Assembly: GCA_002490775.1 (NCBI GenBank)
Contig: DKUR01000089.1
Span: 1 to 21,554, forward strand
Length of the DNA: 21,554 nt
DNA from: Lachnospiraceae bacterium UBA7199
GTDB lineage: Bacteria > Bacillota > Clostridia > Lachnospirales > Lachnospiraceae
Direction: 5' to 3'
Shown: positions 21,449 through 21,554 of the stretch, piece after piece
Numbering within the stretch: position 1 is the first letter of the stretch
Layout: each line of letters starts with the position of its first letter
Translations under genes and position numbers: made by a program
The notes under the pieces: model-generated
Seen by the model: only the letters and a program-made list of their open reading frames with translations
Databases searched by the model: none
What the model was told of the DNA's origin: nothing

Positions 21449-21554
21449 AAATGATCGCGGCTGTCTCCGCAAGGATAGCACGCAGCCCTTTGGCCAGCGT
21501 GTGAATGACAGGTGAGGAAAGTCCGGGCTTCATAGGGCAGGATGCCGGATAACG
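21449..21554 (+). ncRNA. rnpB: RNase P RNA, 5' part (cut by window end)
   Basis: Catalytic RNA of ribonuclease P, which trims the 5' leader of pre-tRNA. The diagnostic conserved block GAGGAAAGTCCGGGC lies at 21514-21528, followed by TTCATAGGGCAGGATGCC and GGATAACG, nearly as in type-A (E. coli-like) RNase P RNA and unlike the Bacillus type. Before it, CTGTC (21461) pairs with GACAG (21507) and encloses a CACGC-GCC-CTTT-GGC-GCGTG hairpin, fitting helix P3. The 5' end is estimated, not seen; TAGGAT at 21443-21448 could be a -10 but has no clear -35. The 3' two-thirds lies outside the window. Confidence 0.92.

Overview
The window reads as chromosomal DNA of an anaerobic Firmicute, most likely a gut Lachnospiraceae (Clostridium cluster XIVa) species. 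The reasons are AT-leaning coding sequence with strong AGGAGG-type ribosome binding sites, a clostridial single-chain PurL, a dgt-dnaG-rpoD-trmK run, a TGS/uridine-kinase fusion, zinc-ribbon membrane and condensation-like acyltransferase genes of the kind found in clostridia, and the start of a type-A-looking RNase P RNA. No taxonomic search was possible, so this is family-level inference.

Layout. 1-1900: a solitary secreted GH13 alpha-glucan-active lipoprotein with its own promoter and a hairpin after it. 1900-3200: an uncharacterised 153-aa protein and a TetR-family regulator, probably co-transcribed. 3200-5120: two overlapping paralogues of the succinylglutamate desuccinylase/aspartoacylase (zinc M14-like) family. 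The first keeps the zinc site and the second has lost all of it. 5150-9050: purL, from its own sigma-A-like promoter. 9054-10890 (minus): a VanR/VanS-like two-component system with no van resistance genes beside it. It is divergent from a 124-aa unknown gene (11023-11397). 11394-13520 (minus): a zinc-ribbon membrane protein and an HHxxxDG acyltransferase, separated by a perfect 39-bp tandem duplication of a hairpin. 13664-14623: an HSL-type alpha/beta-hydrolase divergent from the acyltransferase, with an in-frame 15-bp triplet repeat. 14697-21194: a housekeeping run dgt, dnaG, rpoD, trmK and a TGS-domain nucleoside kinase. 21195-21554: a compact 162-nt multi-hairpin element, an intrinsic terminator and the 5' part of rnpB, cut by the window end.

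How the parts fit. The last five genes run in one direction with short gaps or overlaps and supply dNTP control, primase, the primary sigma factor, a tRNA methyltransferase and a nucleoside kinase. purL is a purine biosynthesis gene standing alone. The acyltransferase, zinc-ribbon protein and esterase may form a functional unit for making and breaking an ester, but the substrate is unknown. The most unusual items are the pair of aspartoacylase-like genes with complementary active-site losses, the 21198-21359 structured element, the duplicated 39-bp hairpin, and the orphan VanRS-like pair. Coordinates, motifs and spacings were read by eye; no homology search or folding program was run.
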